DNA from: an uncultured Gammaproteobacteria bacterium
GTDB taxonomy: Bacteria; Pseudomonadota; Gammaproteobacteria; Magnimaribacterales; Magnimaribacteraceae
Direction: 5' to 3'
NCBI GenBank assembly: GCA_913031395.1
Contig: CAJWDT010000006.1
Location: forward strand, 1 to 53,531
DNA length: 53,531 nucleotides
Shown: in pieces, positions 24,835 to 34,059 of the stretch
How positions within the stretch are numbered: position 1 is the stretch's first letter
Layout: the number at the start of each line of letters is the position of its first letter
Notes under the pieces: generated by a model
Database searches by the model: none
Seen by the model: the letters and a program-made list of their open reading frames with translations, nothing else
What the model was told of the DNA's origin: nothing
Position numbers and translations under genes: made by a program

Positions 24835-25604
24835 GCGTAGAAGTTAAAAACCTATCTTGGGAAGTAAACTCTAAGAAAATTTTAGACGATATTTCTCTTT
24901 CTATCTCATCGGGAGAGATAATTACAATCCTAGGTCCAAATGGAGCGGGTAAGTCTAGTTTTTTAAAAATCATTTCTGGTGATTTGCAATGTACAGAAGG
25001 TCAGGTCTATTTCGATCAATCAAATCTTGATGATATTTCAATTCAAGATCGTTCTTTCATTAGAAGCGTAATGTCACAATCCCAAGATGTTGTATATGAT
25101 TTTTCTACTAGAGAGATAATTGAAATGGGTTGGCTTGACAGAGGCATATCAAGTTATTCCGAAGATTTTAAGAAAGCAATTGATCAAATATCTGAAGAAT
25201 GTTCTGTTAAGAATCTTCTAGAACAAAGTTTTAACACCCTCTCGGGTGGAGAAAAGAGAAGAGTTCATTTTGCAAGAACACTGGTTCAGTTATGGAGGCC
25301 TTCAGGATCTGATGATCCCAGATACATGTTTCTAGATGAGCCAACCGCTAACTTAGATATTCTTCATGAACAAAAAATGATGAAGCTAATTCAAAAGAAA
25401 AGAGATGAGGGTCTAGGAATTCTGCTCATCCTCCATGATCTAAACTTAGCTGCAAAATATTCAGATCAGGTTGCCTTATTCAATGAAGGAAGACTTGTAG
25501 ATAAAGGCCTTCCGAAGACGGTCCTTACTGAAGATACGCTTAGTGCCGTATATGGACTTAAGATGAATGTTGAAAAAAATCCTTTCAGGATTAACTATTA
25601 CTAA
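24831..25604 (+). CDS. hmuV: Heme ABC transporter ATP-binding protein HmuV-like
   Basis: This 257-residue ATPase has Walker A 'GPNGAGKSS' (about 35-43), signature 'LSGGEKRR' (about 138-145), Walker B 'YMFLDEPTANLD' and the switch histidine 'LILHDLNLA'. The long linker before Walker B ('LWRPSGSDDPR') is typical of the HmuV branch of the FecE/BtuD group. It powers uptake through HmuU. It starts within the hmuU stop and ends 3 bases before the HugZ-like gene. Confidence 0.92.
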   Translation: MSVEVKNLSWEVNSKKILDDISLSISSGEIITILGPNGAGKSSFLKIISGDLQCTEGQVYFDQSNLDDISIQDRSFIRSVMSQSQDVVYDFSTREIIEMGWLDRGISSYSEDFKKAIDQISEECSVKNLLEQSFNTLSGGEKRRVHFARTLVQLWRPSGSDDPRYMFLDEPTANLDILHEQKMMKLIQKKRDEGLGILLILHDLNLAAKYSDQVALFNEGRLVDKGLPKTVLTEDTLSAVYGLKMNVEKNPFRINYY

Positions 25605-25607
25605 ATT

Positions 25608-26339
25608 ATGAATAAGAGACAAGAAGAATACGAAAAGCATGCGATAAATCTTTTACGGAATAGCAGTGAAGGAGTGCTATCGACTATTTCAGTAAGAAAT
25701 GAAGGCTATCCATTTGGTAGTTTTGTTACATATATTACCGATGTAGATAGAAGCATTATCATCTACGCGAGCAATATTGCGCAACACACAATAAACCTTA
25801 AAGAAAACTCCAAGTCATGTCTCACGCTTTTTAAAATTGATGATGATCTTGATAAACAAAATTCTTCAAGGATGACACTCCTTGGAGATTTGCAGTCTAT
25901 GCCAGAAAAGGAAATTGACGAAACACGAACCAGATTTGAAGAATTTTTACCAGAAAGCAAGAAGTATGCAGCCATGCATGACTTTAATTTCTATAGACTT
26001 CATATAGACCAAATAAGATGGATTGGCGGATTTGGAAAAATAGCGTGGTTAGACAATAAAGACTGGAAACAATTCAAACCAAAATGGATGAGTAATCAGA
26101 CATCCATAATAGATCATATGAACAAAGATCATACTAAAAATATCTCTGCTTCTCTCAATGCTCAACATAACGTTCAAGATCCAGAAGCTAAGATGTTTGC
26201 GTTATCTATTGATGGATACTTCGTGAAATCTGAAGATAAAATCTATTTCATCTCTTTTGAGAGGGTCTGTAAGAATGCTAAAGACTACAAAGATATTTTG
26301 GTCGAACAGGCAAATCAGTACAGATCTTACGAGATATAA
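25608..26339 (+). CDS. hugZ: HugZ/HutZ-type heme-utilisation protein
   Basis: This 243-residue protein has an N-terminal split-barrel flavin-binding-like domain (about 10-150, 'SEGVLSTISVRNEGYPFGSFVTYI'-type region) and a C-terminal DUF2470 domain (about 165-240, 'IIDHMNKDHTKNI'). The pair is diagnostic of HugZ/HutZ, which bind heme and, in some species, degrade it to release iron. A DHMNKDH histidine may be the heme ligand, by analogy to HutZ. It follows hmuV by 3 bases in the Fur-linked operon. Confidence 0.85.
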   Translation: MNKRQEEYEKHAINLLRNSSEGVLSTISVRNEGYPFGSFVTYITDVDRSIIIYASNIAQHTINLKENSKSCLTLFKIDDDLDKQNSSRMTLLGDLQSMPEKEIDETRTRFEEFLPESKKYAAMHDFNFYRLHIDQIRWIGGFGKIAWLDNKDWKQFKPKWMSNQTSIIDHMNKDHTKNISASLNAQHNVQDPEAKMFALSIDGYFVKSEDKIYFISFERVCKNAKDYKDILVEQANQYRSYEI

Positions 26340-26342
26340 ATA

Positions 26343-27416
26343 ATGTTTGATAAAAAAAGTTTAGAGAACATAGAACTTATTATTGATAATCACAATGAGG
26401 TAAATGGAGATGCCCTAAATTTGGTGTCTTCATACTACTTAGGTGTAGCTGATGTTCTGGAATCAAGAATCATGGATATATCTGATGAAGAGATATCAAT
26501 GATGATTCAAGTTTCAGGCAAAAAAATCTACAGAACTATTAAATTTCCAAATACATTCAAAAGCTCTGATGAAGTAGTTACATTTTTCTATTTGTGTTTA
26601 GCGGAAGCTAGAAAAAAAGCTCCGGAGAACTATCCTAAAACTCGAATCGAAATACAAATTGAAAAAACACTCAATTTAGATACCTACATAACAAAAGTAA
26701 AAAAGAAAAGAATAATTTCATCAAATATCATTGAAATAACATTTTATGGGGGGCTGGAGTCTCTACCAGACCTTAAAAATGATGCCTTTATGTATTTTAT
26801 AATTCATAAAAATATAGATCATAAATATCCAGAAAATTTTGTTATGCAAGATTTTAGAGAACTCAATGCAAAAAAGGATAATCCCTATTCAGCAGCCTAT
26901 TACACAATAAGATCTTTTAAAGACAATGAAATAGATGTCTGGTTTGTACTTCATGATCACCCTGGACCATTAGCTGATTGGGCAGAAAAAGTTACTGAAG
27001 AGTCCGAAGTGGCCATATGGGGTCCAAGAACAACCTTCACTCCCCCAGAAGGAACTGATAACTTTCTATTTATAGCAGATGAAACTGCCCAACCAGCAGT
27101 CCTTGCGTCGATAGAAAACTCAGAGAATAAAGGTATTTATAGGTGTATTTTCGAGACGCAAGATAAGTCTTCCCAATTTGAGTGTCATGATACAAATAAT
27201 TGTATCGAGTGGATATATAGAAATAATGATCCGGCAGGTAAAGGTTCGGAATTATCAAAAAGAATCGAAGAATTAGAAATGAAAACAGATAACCTCTATG
27301 TTTTTGGAGCTGGAGAAGCTAGACAAATTTCATCAATAAGAAAAATACTCAAACAAAAGTTCAATCTTAAAGCAGATCAAATGAGTTTCACGGGCTACTG
27401 GAAAAGAACAGACTAG
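26343..27416 (+). CDS. Siderophore-interacting protein with N-terminal DUF2470-like domain
   Basis: This 357-residue protein looks like a fusion. Residues about 1-95 resemble DUF2470 ('NEVNGDALNLVSSYYLG'). Residues about 105-355 form a siderophore-interacting FAD/NAD(P)H ferric reductase: 'YYTIRSF' (FAD site), 'DHPGPLADWA', 'FIADETAQPA' and the C-terminal 'GYWKR'. Standard family members have about 250-280 residues and lack the N-terminal part. It would reduce ferric complexes or supply electrons to heme breakdown by the adjacent HugZ. Last gene of the heme operon; its stop shares CTAG with the convergent pssA stop. Confidence 0.8.
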   Translation: MFDKKSLENIELIIDNHNEVNGDALNLVSSYYLGVADVLESRIMDISDEEISMMIQVSGKKIYRTIKFPNTFKSSDEVVTFFYLCLAEARKKAPENYPKTRIEIQIEKTLNLDTYITKVKKKRIISSNIIEITFYGGLESLPDLKNDAFMYFIIHKNIDHKYPENFVMQDFRELNAKKDNPYSAAYYTIRSFKDNEIDVWFVLHDHPGPLADWAEKVTEESEVAIWGPRTTFTPPEGTDNFLFIADETAQPAVLASIENSENKGIYRCIFETQDKSSQFECHDTNNCIEWIYRNNDPAGKGSELSKRIEELEMKTDNLYVFGAGEARQISSIRKILKQKFNLKADQMSFTGYWKRTD

Positions 27417-28198
27417 TTTTTGATTCTTTTCATAACCCATAACAATGGGCCAGAAATAATATAAGCAAAAGCACAACTTGCCAGTACTATAGGTGGATCT
27501 ATAGAAATAAGTGCAAAAATAAATACAACGAATAACATTGAAAAGAATGGAACCCGTTTCTTTAATTCTATTTCTTTAAAACTGTAATAAGGAACATTAA
27601 CAACCATCAATAAAGATACTAGACCAGTAAGAATAGCAGTTAAAATTACAAGGATCGCACCAACCTCTTCTCCTTGAATACCGTAAGAACTCATGGCCCA
27701 TACAAAGTAAACAACCATCCCACTAGCAACTGGGCTAGGGAGCCCCTTAAAGTATGTGTCTTCTGATCCTATATATGTGTTAAATCGTGCCAGTCTTAAT
27801 GCGGCGGCGGCAACATAAAGAAATGAAAACACCCAGCCAGCTTGACCCATAGAATCTAAGCCCCACAAAAATACTATAATTGCAGGAGCCAAACCAAAAG
27901 AAATCACATCACAAAGGCTGTCGTACTGAGCACCAAATAAACTTTGAGAATTAGTAAGCCTTGCGACTCTTCCATCTAAACCATCAAGCATTTGAGCTGC
28001 AAATAAAGCCATACCTGAAGCTATAAAATTTCCATTTATTGCTGAAATTATTGAGAAGAAGCCTGAAAAAAGTGATGCAGTTGTAAGGAGATTAGGAAGT
28101 AAATAGATCCCTTTTCTGGTTACTTTCTTACCATCCTCGGATACGACCTCTTCATGATCATCAAAGAGATCTAGACTTTCTTGAGGATCTTCAGACAT
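27413..28198 (-). CDS. pssA: CDP-diacylglycerol-serine O-phosphatidyltransferase
   Basis: This 261-residue membrane enzyme carries the CDP-alcohol phosphotransferase motif DGxxAR-like segment 'LDGLDGRVARL' followed by G-x3-D-x3-D ('GAQYDSLCD'). The hydrophobic helices fit PssA type II. It makes phosphatidylserine, the precursor of phosphatidylethanolamine. The acidic N-terminus ('EDPQESLDLFDDHEE') is cytoplasmic. It begins 3 bases after ilvC, a gene order seen in several gammaproteobacteria, so it is probably part of the ilv transcript. Confidence 0.9.
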   Translation of the reverse strand: MSEDPQESLDLFDDHEEVVSEDGKKVTRKGIYLLPNLLTTASLFSGFFSIISAINGNFIASGMALFAAQMLDGLDGRVARLTNSQSLFGAQYDSLCDVISFGLAPAIIVFLWGLDSMGQAGWVFSFLYVAAAALRLARFNTYIGSEDTYFKGLPSPVASGMVVYFVWAMSSYGIQGEEVGAILVILTAILTGLVSLLMVVNVPYYSFKEIELKKRVPFFSMLFVVFIFALISIDPPIVLASCAFAYIISGPLLWVMKRIKN

Positions 28199-28201
28199 GT
28201 A

Positions 28202-29242
<1,041 letters not shown>

Positions 29243-29246
29243 CTAT

Positions 29247-29726
29247 TTAATTTTCTATGCTTAAGGTATTAGCGTCTTTAGAAATTCCTAAAGAGCCTGA
29301 TCTGACAATCTCTATCGGATTGCTATCTTCTATTTCTTTTACTAGTGCGTCTAACTCAGTGGAGGTGCCAACCACTTGAACATTAATTATCTCATTATTT
29401 TCTGAAACTACATCTGAATCTTCAAAAGAGATTCTTGGAAAAGAATCTTTTTTAAATTTTATTAACATCAACTCCCTTTCAATAAAATCAGAGCTGCCTA
29501 GGTCAGAAACCATTACGACATCAATCAGCTTATCAAGCTGCTTAGTAATTTGCTCTACAACTTTCTCATCACCTTGAGTCGACATAGTTAATCTAGAGAG
29601 GGTTGGATCCGTGGTGGGTGCTACCACAAGCGTCTCTATGTTGTACCCTCTTTGAGAAAAAAGACCAACAACTCTAGACAAAGCTCCAGGCTGATTTTCC
29701 ATTAATAAAGCAATAACTCTTTTCAT
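29247..29726 (-). CDS. ilvH: Acetolactate synthase small (regulatory) subunit
   Basis: I start at ATG 29726 (159 residues), which overlaps the ilvI stop (TGATG); the longer version starts at TTG. The N-terminal ACT domain ('ALLMENQPGALSRVVGLFSQRGYNIETLVV') binds valine for feedback inhibition. The second half is the ALS_ss C-terminal domain. It activates and regulates IlvI. Confidence 0.96.
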   Translation of the reverse strand: MKRVIALLMENQPGALSRVVGLFSQRGYNIETLVVAPTTDPTLSRLTMSTQGDEKVVEQITKQLDKLIDVVMVSDLGSSDFIERELMLIKFKKDSFPRISFEDSDVVSENNEIINVQVVGTSTELDALVKEIEDSNPIEIVRSGSLGISKDANTLSIEN

Positions 29727-31471
29727 CACCAAGTTTTTTTGTCTTTACCAAGCCACATGTAGTCCATTGAATTGCCTGCCTCAAGCATGGGATAAACATG
29801 TTCATTTGGATCTACATCTACATCTAAGAATACAAGTCTATCTTTTAGAGAAATACATTCTCTCATGGCTGATTCTAAGTCATCAAAACTTGAAACTTTA
29901 ATGCCTATATGTCCATAAGACTCAGCAAGTGCAACAAAATCAGGAAGAGAATTCTCATAAGTGCTAGATGAATGCCTGCCTCCGTATTGCATGTCTTGCC
30001 ATTGCCTGACCATTCCGAGTGCAGCATTATTCAAATTAATTATCTTGATAGGCAAACCGTATTGAAGACAGGTTGAAAGTTCCTGAATACACATTTGGAT
30101 GCTGCCTTCTCCGGTAACACAAGCAACTGTTTCATCAGGGAAAGCTAGCTGAACGCCCATAGCGGATGGCAGGCCAAAGCCCATAGTGCCTAGACCGCCT
30201 GAATTTATCCATTGTCTTGGTTTATCGAAATGATAATACTGAGCAGCAAACATTTGGTGTTGTCCTACATCTGAAGTTATGAAGGCCTTACCTTCAGTTT
30301 CTTTGTAAAGAGATTGAACTACTTGTTGGGGCAGAATCTTTCCGTTTTGAGGGCCGAGCTCTAATAGAGAATGGTTCAATCCATGGGCTTCTCTCCATTC
30401 GGAAATCTGTTGATTCCATGACGATAACTGGTCTTGATCGATTGCCAGATCTCTTGTCTTTATTTCCTGAATTAACACAGATAAACATTCTTTTGCTGAA
30501 CCAACAATAGGGACATCTGCGTGAATTATTTTTGAAACTGAAGCTGCATCTACATCAATGTGTATTTTTTTAGCGCCTAATGAAAATTTATTTGGATCAT
30601 TAGTTATTCTGTCATCAAATCTGGCACCGACCGCAACAATCAAATCAGCATTATGCATCGCCATATTGGCTTGGTAAGTGCCATGCATGCCAAGCATGCC
30701 CATAAATTGCGGGTCTGATCCTGGAAAAGCTCCTAGACCCATTAATGTATTAGTTACAGGAAAGTTTAGAAGTCTAGCTAACTCAGTAAGTTCGTCTGAT
30801 GCATCATCTTGTATTACACCACCGCCTGAATAAATTACAGGTCTTTTTGCATGCTCAATTAAATCTACTGCTTCTTTTATCTTGGATAAATCTCCACTCT
30901 TTGGAGGATTGTAAGAACGCATTTTGATTTCTGATGGATAAGTAAATTCGAACTTATGGTCTGGATCTGTCAGATCCTTAGGAACATCTATGACTACAGG
31001 CCCGGGCCTTCCTGTTGTAGCTATATGGAATGCTTTTTTTACAATTTCAGGTATGTCTTCAGCTCTCTGAACTAAAAAACTATGCTTTACAATTGGGCGA
31101 GAGACACCAATCATATCTGTTTCTTGGAAGGAATCAGTTCCAATTAAATTAGATTTAACTTGTCCAGAAATAACAACTACAGGTGTCGAATCCATATAAG
31201 CTGTGGCGAGCCCTGTTATAGCATTTGTCGCACCTGGTCCAGATGTAACTAAAGCCACTCCAGGTTTGCCTGTTGCTCTGGCATAACCATCTGCAGCATG
31301 AACAGCACCCTGCTCGTGTCGTACGAGAATATGATCAACATGGTCTTGGTTAAAAATTGCATCGTAAATATGGAGAGCAGCACCCCCCGGATAGCCGAAC
31401 ATAAGCTCCACCCCTTCTAAGTGAAGAGAGTGTAGTAATGCTTCAGCACCAGATTTATTACTTTTGTCCAT
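29726..31471 (-). CDS. ilvI: Acetolactate synthase large (catalytic) subunit
   Basis: This 581-residue thiamine-diphosphate enzyme has the catalytic glutamate in 'RHEQGAVHAADGYAR' (about 49-63) and 'TSGPGATNAITGLATAYMDS'. The ThDP/Mg site is 'TGEGSIQM'...'NLNNAALGMVRQWQ'; the GEG form in place of GDG is common in this subfamily. It condenses two pyruvates, or pyruvate and 2-oxobutyrate. First gene of ilvI-ilvH-ilvC-pssA. A terminator-like hairpin lies directly upstream. Confidence 0.97.
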   Translation of the reverse strand: MDKSNKSGAEALLHSLHLEGVELMFGYPGGAALHIYDAIFNQDHVDHILVRHEQGAVHAADGYARATGKPGVALVTSGPGATNAITGLATAYMDSTPVVVISGQVKSNLIGTDSFQETDMIGVSRPIVKHSFLVQRAEDIPEIVKKAFHIATTGRPGPVVIDVPKDLTDPDHKFEFTYPSEIKMRSYNPPKSGDLSKIKEAVDLIEHAKRPVIYSGGGVIQDDASDELTELARLLNFPVTNTLMGLGAFPGSDPQFMGMLGMHGTYQANMAMHNADLIVAVGARFDDRITNDPNKFSLGAKKIHIDVDAASVSKIIHADVPIVGSAKECLSVLIQEIKTRDLAIDQDQLSSWNQQISEWREAHGLNHSLLELGPQNGKILPQQVVQSLYKETEGKAFITSDVGQHQMFAAQYYHFDKPRQWINSGGLGTMGFGLPSAMGVQLAFPDETVACVTGEGSIQMCIQELSTCLQYGLPIKIINLNNAALGMVRQWQDMQYGGRHSSSTYENSLPDFVALAESYGHIGIKVSSFDDLESAMRECISLKDRLVFLDVDVDPNEHVYPMLEAGNSMDYMWLGKDKKTW

Positions 31472-31483
31472 TAAACTCTATTT

Positions 31484-31511
31484 AAAAAAAATTCCGCCTT
31501 GCTGCAGGAGG
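31484..31511 (-). terminator. Terminator-like hairpin just before ilvI (possible attenuator)
   Basis: On the minus strand CCTCCT-GCAGCA-AGGCGG forms a stem with one mismatch, followed by AA and eight T. It lies 13 bases before the ilvI ATG. Depending on where transcription begins, it ends a transcript from upstream or attenuates the ilv operon. A TTGACT (31540-31545) upstream could be a -35 element, but no good -10 follows. Confidence 0.4.
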
Positions 31512-31567
31512 GTGAGCATTTTGACATTACAGGCTTCTAAGTCAAGAAAACCTTGTAATAACAACAC

Positions 31568-32512
31568 TTAAGAAGCTTTAGAAATTGAGAATTTAAAATC
31601 ACTATCGCGCGTTAAAACTATATCTGAAAAACTTGGCAATTCATCCAAGATATAATGAGTTAATCTTTCGTAATGCATAACAAAACGATAAACCTCTTCT
31701 TTGGTCATTATTTTTTCTTTTAAGTTGGGGTCAGTGATTGTTTTGGCCAAAGTCTGTTCTTGTATCCACCTGCTCTCATAGACAAATTCCATACTAGGTA
31801 CTTTTATCATCAACAAAAGGTCAAATAGAGAAAAAAGATCTTGATAGTCTTTTGATAGCTCTTGATTACTCCATTTGGACCAAATACCTTGAGGATCCTC
31901 TTCTTCTTCCAATTGATTGAATGGCGGAAGCCAGTCTTGTTCTGGAAGAGGTCTTGCCCCTCCACACCAGGCATCAAAGAAAATGAAATCCGGCTTTCCT
32001 GTGTATATAGGCCATTCTTCCCAAGCATAATGCCTATCTTCTGGTTTACAAAAGGCTGGAATCTTGGTTTCTGTGTTTGGTCCTGCACTGGATAATTCAC
32101 TTATCAAATCCAGACCCATATTGATATCATGAGTCCCAGGAACTCCACGGACATAGCAGAGTGGATGTATCTTCTTAGCTAAGGCCCTTCTCTCCTCTTG
32201 AGATTTATAGATATCATCAATCGAAAAGCCCATAGCAGGCCTTTGACAGTAATCAGTGAGGACTTTTTGTATAAAAAAAGATAGCGTAGTTTTGCCAGAC
32301 CCCTGACCACCTGTAAAACAAATCAGAAAAGGGGTCTTCCGTTTTGAAAAGCTATTATGAAGATGATAAGAAATTGGAATAACAATCTCTTTTAGAAAAT
32401 CTTCACTTAAATTATCTATTTTCATTTGAGCTGCAAGCTCAAATAACCCATCTTTAGATTTTTCAAATAATTCTTGGCATTTTTTACTAGATGGATCTGG
32501 AAAATTAGTCAT
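31568..32512 (-). CDS. D-glycerate kinase-like P-loop kinase (GLYK type)
   Basis: This 314-residue kinase has the P-loop 'GGQGSGKTT' (about 66-74) and 'FSIDDIYKS' (about 97-105), then 'GVPGTHDINMG' and 'WCGGARPLP'. These fit the plant/yeast D-glycerate 3-kinase group, related to pantothenate/uridine kinases. The reaction would be D-glycerate + ATP to 3-phosphoglycerate. The gene overlaps the reductase gene upstream by 8 bases, and that enzyme makes D-glycerate, which supports this call. It is unrelated to the bacterial GarK family. Confidence 0.82.
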   Translation of the reverse strand: MTNFPDPSSKKCQELFEKSKDGLFELAAQMKIDNLSEDFLKEIVIPISYHLHNSFSKRKTPFLICFTGGQGSGKTTLSFFIQKVLTDYCQRPAMGFSIDDIYKSQEERRALAKKIHPLCYVRGVPGTHDINMGLDLISELSSAGPNTETKIPAFCKPEDRHYAWEEWPIYTGKPDFIFFDAWCGGARPLPEQDWLPPFNQLEEEEDPQGIWSKWSNQELSKDYQDLFSLFDLLLMIKVPSMEFVYESRWIQEQTLAKTITDPNLKEKIMTKEEVYRFVMHYERLTHYILDELPSFSDIVLTRDSDFKFSISKAS

Positions 32513-33374
32513 ACTCTTGCAATCTCTTTAATAGACTCGAAGTATCCCATCTATTTCCTTCCATATCTTGAAGATCTTTATAAAATTTATCGACAAGTTC
32601 TGTAACTTCTAATTTTGCATTATTTTTTTGTGCTTCATTAATGGCAATAGCTAAATCTTTTCGCATATGATCAACAGCAAATCCATGCTCGTATTGGCCC
32701 AAAGACATCGTCTCCCATCGATTTACCATTTGCCAAGATTGTGCTGCTCCTTTTGAGATAACCTCAATCACATCTTGAATATTTAGTTCTGCTTTATTTG
32801 CAAAATGAATACCTTCAGCAAGGCCTTGTACTAAACCTGCAATACAAATTTGATTCACCATCTTGGTAAGCTGACCTGAACCTGAAGGTCCCATCAATTT
32901 TGAAAATTTTGTATAACAACTCATCGTTAAAAGAACTGTTTTATAAGCCTCTTCATCTCCTCCAACCATTATAGTGAGGGCACCATTTTCAGCTCCTGCT
33001 TGTCCACCAGATACTGGGGCATCTAAATAGTGAATCCCTTTACTTAAACAAAGATTGCTCATCTCTTTAGAGAGATCGGAAGAGGTAGTTGTATGATCAA
33101 TAATTACTCCTCCCTGACTCATGCCTTTGAGGAGTCCTTCGTCTCCATCAATAACTTCTCTAACATCAGAATCATTACCAATACACATATAAACTTCATT
33201 ACACATATCACCAATTTCTTTAGGGCTAGAAACAGATGTGCCTGAATAATCATTAAGCCAAGCATCTGCTTTGAGTTGAGAACGATTGTAGACTACCACA
33301 GGATGTCCTTGAGATATGTGACCAGCCATGGGGTAGCCCATTACACCAAGACCAATAAAACCTTTATGACTCAT
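32505..33374 (-). CDS. Tartronate semialdehyde reductase / 3-hydroxyisobutyrate dehydrogenase family
   Basis: This 289-residue beta-hydroxyacid dehydrogenase has the dinucleotide-binding 'GFIGLGVMGYPMAGHI' (about 5-20), the substrate loop 'DAPVSGGQAGAENGALTIMVGG' region (about 119-140) and the catalytic lysine in 'GQLTKMVNQ' (about 170). Family members include GarR/GlxR and MmsB. The overlap with a glycerate kinase gene favours tartronate semialdehyde reduction to D-glycerate, linking glyoxylate to glycolysis. It overlaps pgeF by 4 bases. Confidence 0.82.
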   Translation of the reverse strand: MSHKGFIGLGVMGYPMAGHISQGHPVVVYNRSQLKADAWLNDYSGTSVSSPKEIGDMCNEVYMCIGNDSDVREVIDGDEGLLKGMSQGGVIIDHTTTSSDLSKEMSNLCLSKGIHYLDAPVSGGQAGAENGALTIMVGGDEEAYKTVLLTMSCYTKFSKLMGPSGSGQLTKMVNQICIAGLVQGLAEGIHFANKAELNIQDVIEVISKGAAQSWQMVNRWETMSLGQYEHGFAVDHMRKDLAIAINEAQKNNAKLEVTELVDKFYKDLQDMEGNRWDTSSLLKRLQEYD

Positions 33375-34054
33375 TTACTCCTCCAAATTATTGTAAGTAA
33401 TCTATTCTGCGTTTGGTTTCTTCTGTAAGAATAGAGTAAATCTTCATTAGAGTATGAACATTCGCCTGAATTTTGAACTTTTACTTTGTGTTTTCTTAAG
33501 ATTCTTTCTGCTTCACCCTGAATATTAAAAAGCCATTTTCCTGATTTAAGTTTTTTAAAATGTGATTCAGAATTCTCATCAGACAATAAAAAAGCATCAT
33601 ATAGATCCGAGCCTACTTCATAATGCTCACTAGAAATTGAAGGCCCTATCCACGCAAAAAGATTAGTGCTATCAATGAAATTAGAAAGACATCTTTCTAT
33701 GATTCCCGATAATAAACCTCTCCAGCCAGCATGAATTATAGCGAATTCGCTTCCGTTTCTGTTGGAAATAGCAATTGGTAAACAGTCTGCTGTTAGAACT
33801 CCTAAGATTAAATCACTGGAGCGCGAAATCATTGCATCAGTCTGTTTTACAGGCGAGGATGCTAGTGAGATCTCTTGGATTCGATTGCCATGAACTTGAT
33901 CCATATACTGGATGGGTAAATTCTTATATGAAGTAAAATCTGAAAAAAGACTATCTTTAGTCGAATCTATTTTATTTAGATCAAAGAAATTTTTTGTTAA
34001 GGTCAGACATCTTATGTTATTCCCAAGGCTGTAGTCAGGTGTCATTTCGAGCAT
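33371..34054 (-). CDS. pgeF: Peptidoglycan editing factor PgeF (YfiH, laccase-domain)
   Basis: I begin at ATG 34054 (227 residues); a TTG nine bases earlier is less likely. The family motifs are 'MDQVHGNRI' (about 53-61), 'ADCLPIAI', 'HAGWRGLLSGI' and 'IGPSISSEHYEVG', which hold the Cys-His-His zinc/catalytic site. PgeF clears mis-incorporated L-Ser from UDP-MurNAc precursors. It follows rluD by a few bases, the same order as in E. coli. Confidence 0.92.
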   Translation of the reverse strand: MLEMTPDYSLGNNIRCLTLTKNFFDLNKIDSTKDSLFSDFTSYKNLPIQYMDQVHGNRIQEISLASSPVKQTDAMISRSSDLILGVLTADCLPIAISNRNGSEFAIIHAGWRGLLSGIIERCLSNFIDSTNLFAWIGPSISSEHYEVGSDLYDAFLLSDENSESHFKKLKSGKWLFNIQGEAERILRKHKVKVQNSGECSYSNEDLLYSYRRNQTQNRLLTIIWRSK

Positions 34055-34059
34055 AAGTT

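Noticed and set aside
29726-31471. GEG instead of GDG in the ThDP motif of IlvI as a possible defect
   Set aside because: This variant is known among IlvI-type synthases, and the rest of the motif is intact.
31472-31525. 18-codon leader peptide before ilvI
   Set aside because: It has no ribosome site and no Ile/Val/Leu codon run, so a classical attenuation peptide is not supported.
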